A stretch of DNA of 64,000 bases from Paracoccaceae bacterium (GCA_026417295.1 JAOADN010000004.1:1-64000), one strand, 5' to 3'. Positions 38,705 to 48,920 are shown, numbered from the stretch's first letter. Notes: a model not told the origin generated them from the letters alone. Made by a program: numbers and translations.

Positions 38705-41700
38705 CTACTCGGCCGCGTGCCGGCCGCCCTCCGGCAGGAGCTTCGGCTGCGCCAGCCGATCGAGCCGCCGGCGCAGCTCGCCCATCTCGGCCTGCATGGC
38801 CGTCAGGTCCGGGGCTTCGGGCTCCTCCTCCCTGCGCCCGACAAGGCCGCCCAGAAGCCGGCCGAGAAGCCGCGAGAGATCGTCCATGATCAGGAAGAAG
38901 GACGGCACGACGACAAGGCTCAGCACGGTCGAGACGATGATGCCGCCGATCACCGCCGTCGCCATCGGCGCGCGGAAGGCCCCGCCCTCGCCCACGCCCA
39001 GCGCCGAGGGCAGCATCCCGGCCGACATCGCGATCGAGGTCATGACGATCGGGCGCGCCCGCTTGTGGCCGGCCTCGACGATCGCCCGGTAGCGGTCCAT
39101 GCCCCGCCGCCGCATCTCGACGGCGAAATCGACCAGCAGGATCGCGTTCTTGGTGACGATCCCCATCAGCATCAGGATGCCGATCAGCACGGGCATCGAG
39201 ATCGGGCTCCCGGTCAGGATCAGCGCCGCCGCCACGCCGCCGATGGCCAGGGGAAGCGAGAACAGGATCGTGAAGGGCTGGATGACGCTGCGGAACAGCA
39301 GGATCAGCACGCTCAGCACCAGCATCAGCCCCAGGATCATCGCATTGGCAAAGCTCTGGAACAGCTCCGCCTGGATCTCCGCGTCCCCCGATTCCGCGAT
39401 GCGGACGGTCGGCGGCAGCTTCACGCTGTCGGTGATCTCCTTGAACCGCGCCGTCGCCGTGCCCAGGGCCACGCCCGGCGGCAGGTTGGCCCCCACCGTC
39501 GCCTTGCGCTCGCGGTTCAGCCGGTCGATCATCGCCGGCCCTTCCGCCACCCTGATGTCGGCCACCGCGTTCAGCGGCACCGGCGTGCCGGTCGCGGTCG
39601 GCACCTTGATCGCCGAAAGCCGCGCAAGGTCGTCCTTCAGGTCGCCGTCGATCTGCACGCGCACCGGGATCAGCCGGTTCCCCGTCGATACCTTGGCCAG
39701 CGCGGAATCGAAGTCGCCGATGGTCGCCACCCGCACGGTCTCGGCGATCGAGGCGGCGGTCACGCCCAGCCGCGCGGCCACGGCCGGACGCGGCACGATC
39801 TGCACCTCGGGGCGGGGCAGGGCGCCCTCGCTGGCCACGTTGGCCAGCAGCGGATCGCCGCGCAGCGCGCTTTCCAGATCGCCCACTGCCTTGTTCAGGT
39901 CGGCCTCGCTGGAGGACAGGATCGAGAACGAGATGTCGCGTTCGCCGCGGTCGTTCAGCTTGAAGGCGCGCACGTCGGGAATCGCGGCAAGCTTCGCGAA
40001 GATCTCGGCCTCGATGTCCCATTGCGGGCGCTTCCGCCCGGTGCTTTCCGAGGGCGGAAGCCAGGCCCCGACGACGGGCAGGCTGCGCCCGATCTCGCCG
40101 AACTTGCGGGCCAGGGAATGGTCCAGCCTGTCGAGTATGACGGTGACCGCCGCGCGGCGGATGTCGCGGTCCCCGGTGGGCGAGGCGCCGCCCAGGACGA
40201 AGATGTCCTTCACGCCCTCGACGTCGCGGATCGCCCTGCGGATCTCCTCGGTCGTGCGGTCGGTGTCCTCCAGCGTCGATCCCGGCGGCAGCTCGACAGA
40301 GATGGGGATCCGGCTCACGTCCTCGGGCGGGATGAAGCTGCCGGGGATGCGCAGCATGAAGACCAGCGACACGACCAGCACGCCGATCGCCACCGCCAGC
40401 GTGACATAGCGCGCCGGCACCAGGAACAGCCGCCCCGTCGCGGTCGCCCTGACAAAGGCGATATAGCCGCGCATCACCCGCCCGTCGCCGTGATCGTGCT
40501 CCACCGCGTCCTTCGCGCGCATGAAATAGGCCGCCAGCATCGGCGTGATGAGACGCGCGACCAGAAGCGAGAACAGGACCGCGATCGCCACGGTCATGCC
40601 GAACTGCCGGAAGTACTGCCCCGGGATGCCCGGCATGAACGAGACCGGCACGAAGACCGCAACGATCGTCAGCGTCGTCGCGATCACCGCCAGCCCGATC
40701 TCGTCGGCCGCATCTATGGCGGCCCGGTAGGGCGTCTTGCCCATGCGGATGTGCCGGGCGATGTTCTCGATCTCGACGATCGCGTCGTCCACCAGGATCC
40801 CGGTGGCCAGCGTCATCGCAAGGAAGGACACGAGGTTCAGCGAGAAGCCCAGCAGGTCCATGACATAGAATGTCGGGATCGCGGACAGGGGCAGGGCGAT
40901 GGCCGAGATCAGCGTCGCGCGCCAGTTGCGCAGGAACATCAGCACCACGACGATGGCCAGAAGCGCGCCCTCGATCAGGGTATGGATCGCCGCCTCGTAG
41001 TTGCCCACCGTGTAGAACACGGTGTCGTCCACCGGGGTGATGCGCACCTCGGGATGCGCCGCCCTTATCTCGGCCAGCGCATCGTTGACCGTCTCCGCGA
41101 CCGAGACCTCGGATGCGCCCTTGGCGCGGAAGACCGCGAAGGTCACGACCTGCTCGCCGTTGAACTTCGAGAACGATCTCAGCTCCCGGTGCGTGTCGGT
41201 GACGCTGCCCAGGTCGCCCAGCGCCACGAAGCGCCCGCCACCCACGGCGATGGGGGTGCGCGCCAGGGCCTCGGCCGTGCCGGCGTCGCCAAGGGCGCGG
41301 ATCGCCTGCTCGCCGCCGCTGATCTCGCTGCGGCCGGCGCCGACATTGGTGTTGGTCTGGCGAAGCTGCCGGCTGACATCGCCCGCCGTGATGCCGAAGC
41401 TGTTCAGCTTCGCCGTGTCCAGGCTGATCCGGATCTCCCTGTCCGCGCCGCCATAGCGGTCGACGCGGCCCACGCCCGACCGGCCCTGAAGCGCCCGCGT
41501 GATCGTGTCGTCCACGAACCAGGACAGGTCCTCCAGCGACATGTCGGGCGAGGAGACGGCGAAGGTCATGATCGCCTGGCCCTCGACATCGATCCGCGAC
41601 ACGATCGGCGCGTCCACGTCGCCCGGCAGGTCGCCGCGGATGCGGTCGACCGCGTCCTTGACGTCCTGCACGGCCTTGTCGGTGGGCACCTCCATGCGGA

Positions 41701-41983
41701 ACTCGACGGCGGTCGTGGACTGCCCGTCCGACACGGTCGAGATGATGTTCTTGACGCCGGTGATCCCGGCGACCGCATCCTCGATCCTCTTGGTCACCTG
41801 GGTTTCCATCTCCGCCGGCGCGGCGCCGCCCTGGGTGACGCTGACGGCCACCAGCGGCACGTCGATGTTCGGAAAGCGGGTGATCGGCAGCGTCCTGAAG
41901 GACTGCCAGCCCAGCACCGAAAGGATGACGAACAGCAGAAGCGGCGCAACCGGATTGCGGATCGACCAGGCCGAGAAGTTCAT
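38705..41983 (-). CDS. Efflux RND transporter permease subunit (AcrB/MexF superfamily)
   Basis: 1092 aa; FSAWSIRNPVAPLLLFVILSVLGWQSF, GILVDDAIVEIENIARHI, MGIVTKNAILLVDFA. Confidence 0.96.
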   Translation of the reverse strand: MNFSAWSIRNPVAPLLLFVILSVLGWQSFRTLPITRFPNIDVPLVAVSVTQGGAAPAEMETQVTKRIEDAVAGITGVKNIISTVSDGQSTTAVEFRMEVPTDKAVQDVKDAVDRIRGDLPGDVDAPIVSRIDVEGQAIMTFAVSSPDMSLEDLSWFVDDTITRALQGRSGVGRVDRYGGADREIRISLDTAKLNSFGITAGDVSRQLRQTNTNVGAGRSEISGGEQAIRALGDAGTAEALARTPIAVGGGRFVALGDLGSVTDTHRELRSFSKFNGEQVVTFAVFRAKGASEVSVAETVNDALAEIRAAHPEVRITPVDDTVFYTVGNYEAAIHTLIEGALLAIVVVLMFLRNWRATLISAIALPLSAIPTFYVMDLLGFSLNLVSFLAMTLATGILVDDAIVEIENIARHIRMGKTPYRAAIDAADEIGLAVIATTLTIVAVFVPVSFMPGIPGQYFRQFGMTVAIAVLFSLLVARLITPMLAAYFMRAKDAVEHDHGDGRVMRGYIAFVRATATGRLFLVPARYVTLAVAIGVLVVSLVFMLRIPGSFIPPEDVSRIPISVELPPGSTLEDTDRTTEEIRRAIRDVEGVKDIFVLGGASPTGDRDIRRAAVTVILDRLDHSLARKFGEIGRSLPVVGAWLPPSESTGRKRPQWDIEAEIFAKLAAIPDVRAFKLNDRGERDISFSILSSSEADLNKAVGDLESALRGDPLLANVASEGALPRPEVQIVPRPAVAARLGVTAASIAETVRVATIGDFDSALAKVSTGNRLIPVRVQIDGDLKDDLARLSAIKVPTATGTPVPLNAVADIRVAEGPAMIDRLNRERKATVGANLPPGVALGTATARFKEITDSVKLPPTVRIAESGDAEIQAELFQSFANAMILGLMLVLSVLILLFRSVIQPFTILFSLPLAIGGVAAALILTGSPISMPVLIGILMLMGIVTKNAILLVDFAVEMRRRGMDRYRAIVEAGHKRARPIVMTSIAMSAGMLPSALGVGEGGAFRAPMATAVIGGIIVSTVLSLVVVPSFFLIMDDLSRLLGRLLGGLVGRREEEPEAPDLTAMQAEMGELRRRLDRLAQPKLLPEGGRHAAE

Positions 41984-41995
41984 TTCGCGCCCCTC

Positions 41996-43180
41996 TCAGT
42001 CCGCCGTCCCGGCCGTCAGCACGGGGTTGATCACGTCGCCGTCGCGCACGAAGGCCGCGGCACGGGCGACGATCCGGTCGCCCTCGGCCAGACCCTCGGT
42101 GATCTCGATGACCGCGCCGTCGCGGATGCCGGTCGTCACCGCCGTCCGCACCACCCGGCCCTCGGCATCGACCCGCATCACCGAGGCGCCGCCCGCATCG
42201 CTGGCCACGGCCGTCACCGGCACGGTCAGCGCCTCGCGCTCGGCCGCGACGATCTCGGCCTCGGCGAACAGGCCGGCGACCAGCCCCCCCGGCGCGTCGA
42301 GCGCGATGCGCACCCGGCCGAGGCGCGTCACCGGATCGACCGCGGGCTCGACCAGCCGGACATGTCCGCCGACCGGCGCGTCAAGGCCCACGGCGCGGAT
42401 GCTCGCCCGCTGGCCCGGGGCGACGCGCAGGACGTCCTGCTCGGCCAGGTCGGCGCGCAGCTCCAGCGCCCCGTCCCGCGCGATCACGAACAGCGGCTGC
42501 CCGGCGGCCGAGGCGATGGCCCCGACCTGGGCGTTGCGTTCGATGATCAGCCCGGCGACCGGGGCCGTGATGCTGGCGCGGCTCAGGCGCAGGTCGTTGT
42601 CGGCGATCTGCGCCTCCACGACCTTCAGCTGCGCCCGCGCCGATTCCAGCCCCTGCTGGGCGACCTTCACCCGCGCCGCGGCCGAGGTGGCCGCCGCCAG
42701 CGCCTGATCGGCCGCCGCCTGCGAGGCATTGCCCGACACCCGCAGCTTCTCGGTCCTCTCCGCCACCCGCTGCGCCTCGTCCGCCGCCGCCCGGGCATCG
42801 GCAAGCTGCGCCTCGGCCTGGGCGATCGCCGCCTCCGACGCCGCGCGCGAGGCCTGGAGCTGGCTTTCCTGCAGGGCCAGCGCGCTGGTCGACAGCCGCG
42901 CCAGGACCTGCCCCGCCTCGACCCGGTCGCCGACATCGGCCAGCAGCGCCTCGATCGCCTGCCCCTCGATCTGGGGCTGTGCGGCGACGCGCTCGACCGG
43001 GGTGATCGTCCCCGAGGCGAGGATCCTGTCGCGGACCGTCCGGCGGACCGGCGCGACGACGGTGATCGACGGGGCGGCCGGGGCCCCGGCGGCCGCCGCT
43101 CCCGCGGTTCCCTCGGCCCCGGCGGTCAGGGGCAGCGCGGCCAGAAGGCCCGTCAGGGCGGCAACGAGGACGGATTTCAT
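41996..43180 (-). CDS. Efflux RND transporter periplasmic adaptor subunit (MFP/HlyD)
   Basis: Signal sequence, lipoyl/coiled-coil pattern GDRVEAGQVLARLSTSALALQESQLQASRA, IEITEGLAEGDRIVA. Confidence 0.93.
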   Translation of the reverse strand: MKSVLVAALTGLLAALPLTAGAEGTAGAAAAGAPAAPSITVVAPVRRTVRDRILASGTITPVERVAAQPQIEGQAIEALLADVGDRVEAGQVLARLSTSALALQESQLQASRAASEAAIAQAEAQLADARAAADEAQRVAERTEKLRVSGNASQAAADQALAAATSAAARVKVAQQGLESARAQLKVVEAQIADNDLRLSRASITAPVAGLIIERNAQVGAIASAAGQPLFVIARDGALELRADLAEQDVLRVAPGQRASIRAVGLDAPVGGHVRLVEPAVDPVTRLGRVRIALDAPGGLVAGLFAEAEIVAAEREALTVPVTAVASDAGGASVMRVDAEGRVVRTAVTTGIRDGAVIEITEGLAEGDRIVARAAAFVRDGDVINPVLTAGTAD

Positions 43181-43833
43181 GCCGGCAGGCCTCCGGGTGC
43201 GGCCGGGCTGCGCGCGCCGGCGATCTCGTCGATCAGGAAGTCGATCATGCGCATGACAAGCGCCCTCAGGTCCGGCGTCGGCACCGGTCCGGCCGGCCCG
43301 TCCTGCCCGCAGGTCCCGATCACCGTCCCCTTGATCAGGATCATGAACAGGGCCGCATGGGGCGCGAAGCGGACGGCGGCCTCGGCCTCCGGCACACCCG
43401 ATATACGCGCAAAGACGCGGACCAGATGCGACCCGACCTGTGACTGCAGCCTGCCGCTCACGGCAGCGATCTCGGGCCGGCGCGCCGCCGCCGCCTCGAT
43501 CTCGGCCCAGAGCGCCCCGTCCTCGCCGTCCTTCGCCTCCATGTGGCTGGCGATCCCCGCCCGCAGCGCCGCCACCGGGTCGGGCGAGGACATCACGGCG
43601 GCGAACTCGCGCTCGATGTCGGCCAGGTCGAAGGCCACCATCGCCTCGATGATCGCGTTCTTCGAGGGGAAATAGCGGTAGAAGTTGCCCGCACTCATGC
43701 CGGCGGCCCGCGCGAGGGCCTGCATCGAGGCGCCGTCGAACCCCTTCTGCGAGAAGACGCCCTTGATGCGCGACAGGATCTCCTGCGCCCTGGGGTCCTC
43801 CGCCGGCCCTGAATGCCTCGGCGCTACGGCCAT
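43177..43833 (-). CDS. TetR/AcrR family transcriptional regulator
   Basis: HTH: GVFSQKGFDGASMQALARAAGMSAGNFYRYFPSKNAIIEAMV. Confidence 0.95.
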   Translation of the reverse strand: MAVAPRHSGPAEDPRAQEILSRIKGVFSQKGFDGASMQALARAAGMSAGNFYRYFPSKNAIIEAMVAFDLADIEREFAAVMSSPDPVAALRAGIASHMEAKDGEDGALWAEIEAAAARRPEIAAVSGRLQSQVGSHLVRVFARISGVPEAEAAVRFAPHAALFMILIKGTVIGTCGQDGPAGPVPTPDLRALVMRMIDFLIDEIAGARSPAAPGGLPA

Positions 43834-43862
43834 CTTTCTTTTGCCTCCCGGCGAATCATGCC

Positions 43863-43884
43863 TGTGAATGAACGTTCATTCGCA
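43863..43884. promoter_or_regulatory. Predicted TetR operator
   Basis: TGTGAATGAACGTTCATTCGCA: perfect 16-bp palindrome GAATGAACGTTCATTC (43866-43881) extended to 22 bp with one mismatch; 30 bp upstream of the tetR start. Confidence 0.7.
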
Positions 43885-44026
43885 TATAGGCCGGCCCCGC
43901 GCCTTGCAAGTCACGCCGGCGCGAAACGCCCGCCCCCGGCGCGGCAACTCGCCCCATCCATGCCGATTGACAATGGCGCCGCCGTGGCTTGCCATGCGCG
44001 CGACCGCGGGACGGGGGGGGAAGGCC

Positions 44027-45226
44027 ATGCACGACGCGCCGGGGGCAGGGGGGGAAGGGCCCCGCAAGCTGGTGATCCGCAACATCGGGATGATCCTCTC
44101 GGGGCGCCTCGAGCAGCCGATCCTCGACGGCGACTGCGTTGTCTGCGACGGGGCGCGGATCGCCGCTGTCGGCCGCGAGGGCGATCTCGACACCGCGGAT
44201 GCGACCACCGTCATCGACGCCATGGGCACCACCCTCTGCCCTGGCCTGATCGACAGCCATGTCCATCCGGTCGTCGGCGACTACACACCCCGCCAGAACC
44301 AGCTCGGCTGGATCGACTCCACCCTCAACGGCGGCGTCACCACGATGATCTCCGCCGGCGAGGTCCACATGCCGGGCCGCCCCAAGGACATCGCCGGGCT
44401 CAAGGCCATGGCGATCTTCGCGCAGCGCGCCTTCGCCAATTTCCGCCCTGCCGGCGTCAAGGTCCTGGCCGGCGCCCCTGTCATCGAGCACGGCATGGAA
44501 GAGGCCGACTTCGCCGAGATGGCGGCGGCCGGCGTGACGCTGCTCGGCGAGGTCGGCCTCGGCTCGGTCAAGGACGGGCCGACCGCGAAGCGCATGGTCG
44601 ACTGGGCGCGCCGCCACGGGATGCAGTCCACCATCCACACCGGCGGGCCGTCGATCCCGGGCTCGGGCCTGATCGGCGCCGACATCGTGCTCGAGGCCGG
44701 GACCGACGTCGTCGGCCACATCAACGGCGGCCATTCCGCGCTGCCGGACGACCAGATCGTCTGCATCTGCGAAGGCTGCCGCGCCGGGCTCGAGATCGTG
44801 CACAACGGCAACGAGCGTGCGGCGCTGCTTGCACTCAACACCGCGCGCGAGATGGGCGATCTCGGGCGCGTCATCCTCGGTACCGACGGGCCGGCCGGGT
44901 CGGGCGTCCAGCCGCTCGGCATCCTGCGCATGGTGGCCATGCTCTCGGCACTGGGCAACCTGCCCGCCGAACAGGCCTTCTGCCTCGCGACCGGCAACAC
45001 GGCGCGCGTCAGGAAGCTCGACTGCGGGATCATCGAACCCGGCCGCGCGGCCGACTTCGTGTTCCTCGACCAGGCGCAGCACTCGGGCGGGGCCTCGATG
45101 CTGGAAAGCGTCGCGCTCGGCAACCTGCCGGGGGTGGGGATGACCGTCATCGATGGCGTGGTGACCGGCGGCCGCAGCCGCAACACGCCGCCGGCCGGCC
45201 GCGTCCCGGTGCGCGTCAGGGGCTAG
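44027..45226 (+). CDS. Amidohydrolase, enamidase-like (nicotinate-type catabolism)
   Basis: HVH metal motif DSHVHPVVGDYTPRQNQLGWIDSTLNGGVTTMISAGEVHMPGRPKD, MVDWARRHGMQSTIHTGGPSIPGSGLIGADIV, GTDGPAG; closely resembles Eubacterium barkeri enamidase as recalled. Confidence 0.88.
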   Translation: MHDAPGAGGEGPRKLVIRNIGMILSGRLEQPILDGDCVVCDGARIAAVGREGDLDTADATTVIDAMGTTLCPGLIDSHVHPVVGDYTPRQNQLGWIDSTLNGGVTTMISAGEVHMPGRPKDIAGLKAMAIFAQRAFANFRPAGVKVLAGAPVIEHGMEEADFAEMAAAGVTLLGEVGLGSVKDGPTAKRMVDWARRHGMQSTIHTGGPSIPGSGLIGADIVLEAGTDVVGHINGGHSALPDDQIVCICEGCRAGLEIVHNGNERAALLALNTAREMGDLGRVILGTDGPAGSGVQPLGILRMVAMLSALGNLPAEQAFCLATGNTARVRKLDCGIIEPGRAADFVFLDQAQHSGGASMLESVALGNLPGVGMTVIDGVVTGGRSRNTPPAGRVPVRVRG

Positions 45227-45270
45227 TGGCCCGCAAGGGCAGGTCAGGGCAGGGAAGGGAAGGGACCGGG

Positions 45271-46230
45271 GTGCATCTGTCGCAGATCAGGAATGCGGGC
45301 GCCGTGTGGCGCGTCGGCGATGACGCGCGCACCCTGCGCGCGACCGCCTACGAGATCGGCCTCCAGGCCGCGCGCGAGGGGCGCCCCCTCGCCGCCGTCG
45401 TCGCCGCGCACGGCCTGGGCGAGGCGGTGGACCTCGCCGCCCTCGCCGCCGCCGGCCGGCTCGACGTGCCGGTGCGCCATCCCGACCCCGCGCACATGTT
45501 CCTCACCGGGACCGGCCTCACCCACACGGGCTCCGCCTTCGCCCGCGACGCCATGCATGCCGGCACCGAGGGCCTCTCCGACAGCATGAAGATGTTCCGC
45601 ATGGGGGTCGAGGGCGGCAGGCCCGCCCCGGGCGAGACCGGGGTGCAGCCGGAATGGTTCTGGAAGGGCACCGGCATCTCGGCGGTGGCGCATGGCGAGC
45701 CGCTCGTCTCTCCGGCCTTCGCGCTCGACGGCGGCGAAGAGCCCGAGATCGCCGGCGTCTACGTCATCGCGCCCGACGGCACGCCCTGCCGGATGGGCTT
45801 CTGCCTGGCCAACGAATTCTCCGACCATGTGACCGAGCGGATCAACTACCTGTTCCTCGCCCATTCCAAGCTGCGCCCGGCCGCCTTCGGGCCCGAGCTT
45901 CTCTGCGGGCCGCTGCCCGACCGGATCGAGGGGACAAGCCGAATCCGCCGCGGCGGCGGCATCCTCTGGGAGCGGCCCTTCCTGTCGGGCGAGGCGAACA
46001 TGACCCACACGATCGCCAATCTCGAACACCACCACTTCAAGTATCCCATCTTCCGCCAGCCGGGCGACCTTCACCTGCACTGCTTCGGCACGGCGACGCT
46101 CAGCTTCGCCGACGGGATCCGCGCCGAAGCCGGCGACGTGTTCGAGATCGAGGCCCCCGGCTTCGGCCTCGCCCTCGCCAACCCCCTTGCAACCGGCGAT
46201 GCCGCGGCGCATCCCGTCCGCATGCTCTGA
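45271..46230 (+). CDS. AraD1/GguC-like fumarylacetoacetate hydrolase family protein
   Basis: GTG start; DPAHMFLTGTGLTHTGSA, QPEWFWKGTG, DGGEEPEIAGVYVI, GFCLANEFSDHVTE. Confidence 0.85.
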   Translation: MHLSQIRNAGAVWRVGDDARTLRATAYEIGLQAAREGRPLAAVVAAHGLGEAVDLAALAAAGRLDVPVRHPDPAHMFLTGTGLTHTGSAFARDAMHAGTEGLSDSMKMFRMGVEGGRPAPGETGVQPEWFWKGTGISAVAHGEPLVSPAFALDGGEEPEIAGVYVIAPDGTPCRMGFCLANEFSDHVTERINYLFLAHSKLRPAAFGPELLCGPLPDRIEGTSRIRRGGGILWERPFLSGEANMTHTIANLEHHHFKYPIFRQPGDLHLHCFGTATLSFADGIRAEAGDVFEIEAPGFGLALANPLATGDAAAHPVRML

Positions 46231-46254
46231 ACTTCCCCGCGAAAGGATCGCACG

Positions 46255-47997
46255 ATGCCCTTCAAGCCCGCCCCATGGCCCCGCCGGCTGCGCTCGCAGG
46301 AATGGTTCGGCGGCGCCTCGAAGGACGCGATCTACCGCCGCGCCTGGATGAAGAACCAGGGCTTTCCGGCCGATCTCTTCGACGGCCGCCCGGTCATCGG
46401 CATCCTCAACACCTATTCCGAGCTCAACCCCTGCAACGCCCATCTCCACGATCTCGCCCAGCGGGTGAAGCACGGCGTCTACGAGGCCGGCGGCTTCCCC
46501 GTGGACGTCCCGGTCTTCTCCGTCTCAGAGTCCGGCTTCCGCCCCACCGCGATGATGTTCCGCAACCTCGCCGCGATGGCCGTGGAAGAGACGATCCGCG
46601 GCCAGCAGATGGACGGCGTCGTCTGCCTCGTGGGCTGCGACAAGACGACGCCCTCGCTGCTCATGGGGGCGGCCTCTGTGGACCTGCCCGCCATCATGGT
46701 GACGGGCGGCCCGATGCTGAACGGCTACTACCGGGGCGAACGCGTGGGCTCCGGCACCCATCTGTGGAAGTTCTCCGAGGCCGTGAAGGCCGGCCAGATG
46801 ACCGAGAAGGAATTCCTCGAGGCCGAGGCCTCGATGAGCCGCAGCCCCGGCTCCTGCAACACGATGGGCACCGCCTCGACGATGGCCAGCATGGCCGAGG
46901 CGCTGGGCATGGCGCTGTCCGGCAACGCCGCCATCCCCGCTGTGGACAGCCGCCGCCGGATGATGGCCCAGCTCACCGGGCGGCGGATCGTCCAGATGGT
47001 GAAGGACGACCTCAAGCCCTCCGACATCCTGACGCGCGAGGCGTTCCAGAACGCCATCCGCACCAATGCCGCGATCGGCGGCTCGACCAACGCGGTCATC
47101 CACCTGCTCGCCATCGCCGGCCGGGTCGGGGTGAAGCTCACCCTCGACGACTGGGATGCCTGGGGCCGCGACGTGCCGACGATCGTCAACCTCATGCCCT
47201 CCGGCAAGTACCTGATGGAAGAGTTCTTCTATGCCGGCGGCCTGCCCGTGGTCCTGCGCCGCCTCGGCGAGGCGGGGCTTCTCAACCGCGACGCGCTGAC
47301 CGTCTCGGGCCGCACCATGTGGGACGAGGTCAAGGACGCCCTGAACCACAACGAGGACGTCATCCTGCCCGCCGAACGGGCGCTGACGCGCTCGGGCGGG
47401 ATCGTCGTCCTGCGCGGCAACCTCGCCCCCGATGGCGCCGTGCTGAAGCCCTCGGCCGCGACCCCCGCGCTGATGAAGCATCGCGGCCGCGCCGTCGTCT
47501 TCGAGGACATCGACGACTACAAGGCGAAGATCTCCCGCGAGGATCTCGACATCGACGAGACCTGCGTCATGGTGCTCAAGAACTGCGGGCCGAAGGGCTA
47601 TCCCGGCATGGCCGAGGTCGGCAACATGGGCCTGCCCCCCAAGGTGCTGCGCAAGGGGATCACCGACATGGTGCGCATCTCGGATGCGCGCATGTCGGGC
47701 ACCGCCTACGGCACGGTCGTCCTGCACACCTCGCCCGAGGCGGCGGCCGGCGGCCCGCTCGCCGTGGTCCGCGACGGCGACATGATCGAGCTCGACGTGC
47801 CCAACCGCCGGCTCCATCTCGACATAACCGAGGCCGAGCTCCGGGCGCGCCTCGCCGCCTGGAAGCCCCCCGTCGCCTCCCCCTCCGGCGGCTACGCGAA
47901 GCTCTTCCACGACCATGTCGAACAGGCCTCGACCGGGGCCGACTTCGATTTCCTGAAGGGCTGCCGCGGCAATGCCGTGGCGCGGGAAAGCCACTGA
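46255..47997 (+). CDS. IlvD/Edd family dehydratase (L-arabonate dehydratase-like)
   Basis: LRSQEWFGGASKDAIYRRAWMKNQGFP, VGCDKTTPSLLMGAASVDLPAIMVTGGPM, SPGSCNTMGTASTMASMAEALGMALSGNAAIPA. Confidence 0.93.
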   Translation: MPFKPAPWPRRLRSQEWFGGASKDAIYRRAWMKNQGFPADLFDGRPVIGILNTYSELNPCNAHLHDLAQRVKHGVYEAGGFPVDVPVFSVSESGFRPTAMMFRNLAAMAVEETIRGQQMDGVVCLVGCDKTTPSLLMGAASVDLPAIMVTGGPMLNGYYRGERVGSGTHLWKFSEAVKAGQMTEKEFLEAEASMSRSPGSCNTMGTASTMASMAEALGMALSGNAAIPAVDSRRRMMAQLTGRRIVQMVKDDLKPSDILTREAFQNAIRTNAAIGGSTNAVIHLLAIAGRVGVKLTLDDWDAWGRDVPTIVNLMPSGKYLMEEFFYAGGLPVVLRRLGEAGLLNRDALTVSGRTMWDEVKDALNHNEDVILPAERALTRSGGIVVLRGNLAPDGAVLKPSAATPALMKHRGRAVVFEDIDDYKAKISREDLDIDETCVMVLKNCGPKGYPGMAEVGNMGLPPKVLRKGITDMVRISDARMSGTAYGTVVLHTSPEAAAGGPLAVVRDGDMIELDVPNRRLHLDITEAELRARLAAWKPPVASPSGGYAKLFHDHVEQASTGADFDFLKGCRGNAVARESH

Positions 47998-48902
47998 TGC
48001 GGATCGCCCTCGCGGGGATCGGCAAGATCGCCCTCGACCAGCACGTCCCCGCGCTTGCCGCCTCGCCCGACTGGGACCTCGCCGCCACCGTCTCGCGGTC
48101 GGGCTCCGTCCCCGGCATCCCCGCCTTCGCCGACTTCGCCTCCTTCCTCGCCGCGCGGCCCGACATTCCGGCCGTCTCGCTCTGCATGCCGCCGCAGCCC
48201 CGCTTCGCCCATGCCGAGGCGGCCCTGCGCGCGGGGCGCCACGTCATGCTCGAGAAGCCGCCGGGCCAGACCCTGGCCGAGGTCCATGCCCTCGCGGCGC
48301 TCGCTGCCGAACGCGGCGTCACGCTCTTCGCCACCTGGCACAGCCGGATGGCCCATGCGGTCGAACCCGCGCGCGCCTGGCTCACGGGCCGGCGCATCCG
48401 CTCCGCCCGCGTCACCTGGGCCGAGGATGTCCGGCACTGGCATCCCGGCCAGGACTGGGTGTTCGAACCCGGCGGCATGGGCGTCTTCGATCCCGGCATC
48501 AACGCCCTGTCGATCCTCACCCGCATCCTGCCCGCCCCGCTCCGCCTCCTGGCGGCCGAGCTCGAGATTCCCTCCAACCGCCAGACCCCGATCGCCGCGC
48601 GGCTCGCCTTCGCCGGGGACGTCACCGCCGAACTCGACTGGCGGGTGACCCGGGGCCAGCGCTGGGACATCGAGGTCGCGACCGATGACGGCACCCTCCT
48701 CCTCGCCGCTGGCGGCGCCCGGGCGCTCGTCGATGGCCGCCTCCTCGCCGAGGGGCCGAACCGCGAATATGCGCGCCTCTATGCCCGCATGGCCGAACTC
48801 GTCGCCGCCGGGCGCTCCGAGGTGGACCTCGCGCCCATGATCCACGTCGCCGACGCCTTCACCCTCGGCCGCCGCAACCGCACCGACGCCTTCGACTGGT
48901 AA
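47997..48902 (+). CDS. Gfo/Idh/MocA family sugar dehydrogenase (galactose/arabinose 1-dehydrogenase-like)
   Basis: MRIALAGIGKIALDQHVPALA, CMPPQPRFAHAEAALRAGRHVMLEKPPGQTLAE; translationally coupled to IlvD-like gene (TGATG). Confidence 0.87.
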   Translation: MRIALAGIGKIALDQHVPALAASPDWDLAATVSRSGSVPGIPAFADFASFLAARPDIPAVSLCMPPQPRFAHAEAALRAGRHVMLEKPPGQTLAEVHALAALAAERGVTLFATWHSRMAHAVEPARAWLTGRRIRSARVTWAEDVRHWHPGQDWVFEPGGMGVFDPGINALSILTRILPAPLRLLAAELEIPSNRQTPIAARLAFAGDVTAELDWRVTRGQRWDIEVATDDGTLLLAAGGARALVDGRLLAEGPNREYARLYARMAELVAAGRSEVDLAPMIHVADAFTLGRRNRTDAFDW

Positions 48903-48920
48903 CGGGCGCCGATTCCGTTG

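Noticed and set aside
38717-43675. 1652-aa plus-strand ORF antisense to the RND operon
   Set aside because: Arg/His/Asp-rich low-complexity translation typical of a shadow frame in GC-rich DNA; the minus strand encodes clear RND, MFP and TetR families.
43868-44026. Upstream ATG extension of the enamidase ORF
   Set aside because: It starts inside the TetR palindrome and has no similarity; ATG at 44027 just before the amidohydrolase domain is more plausible.
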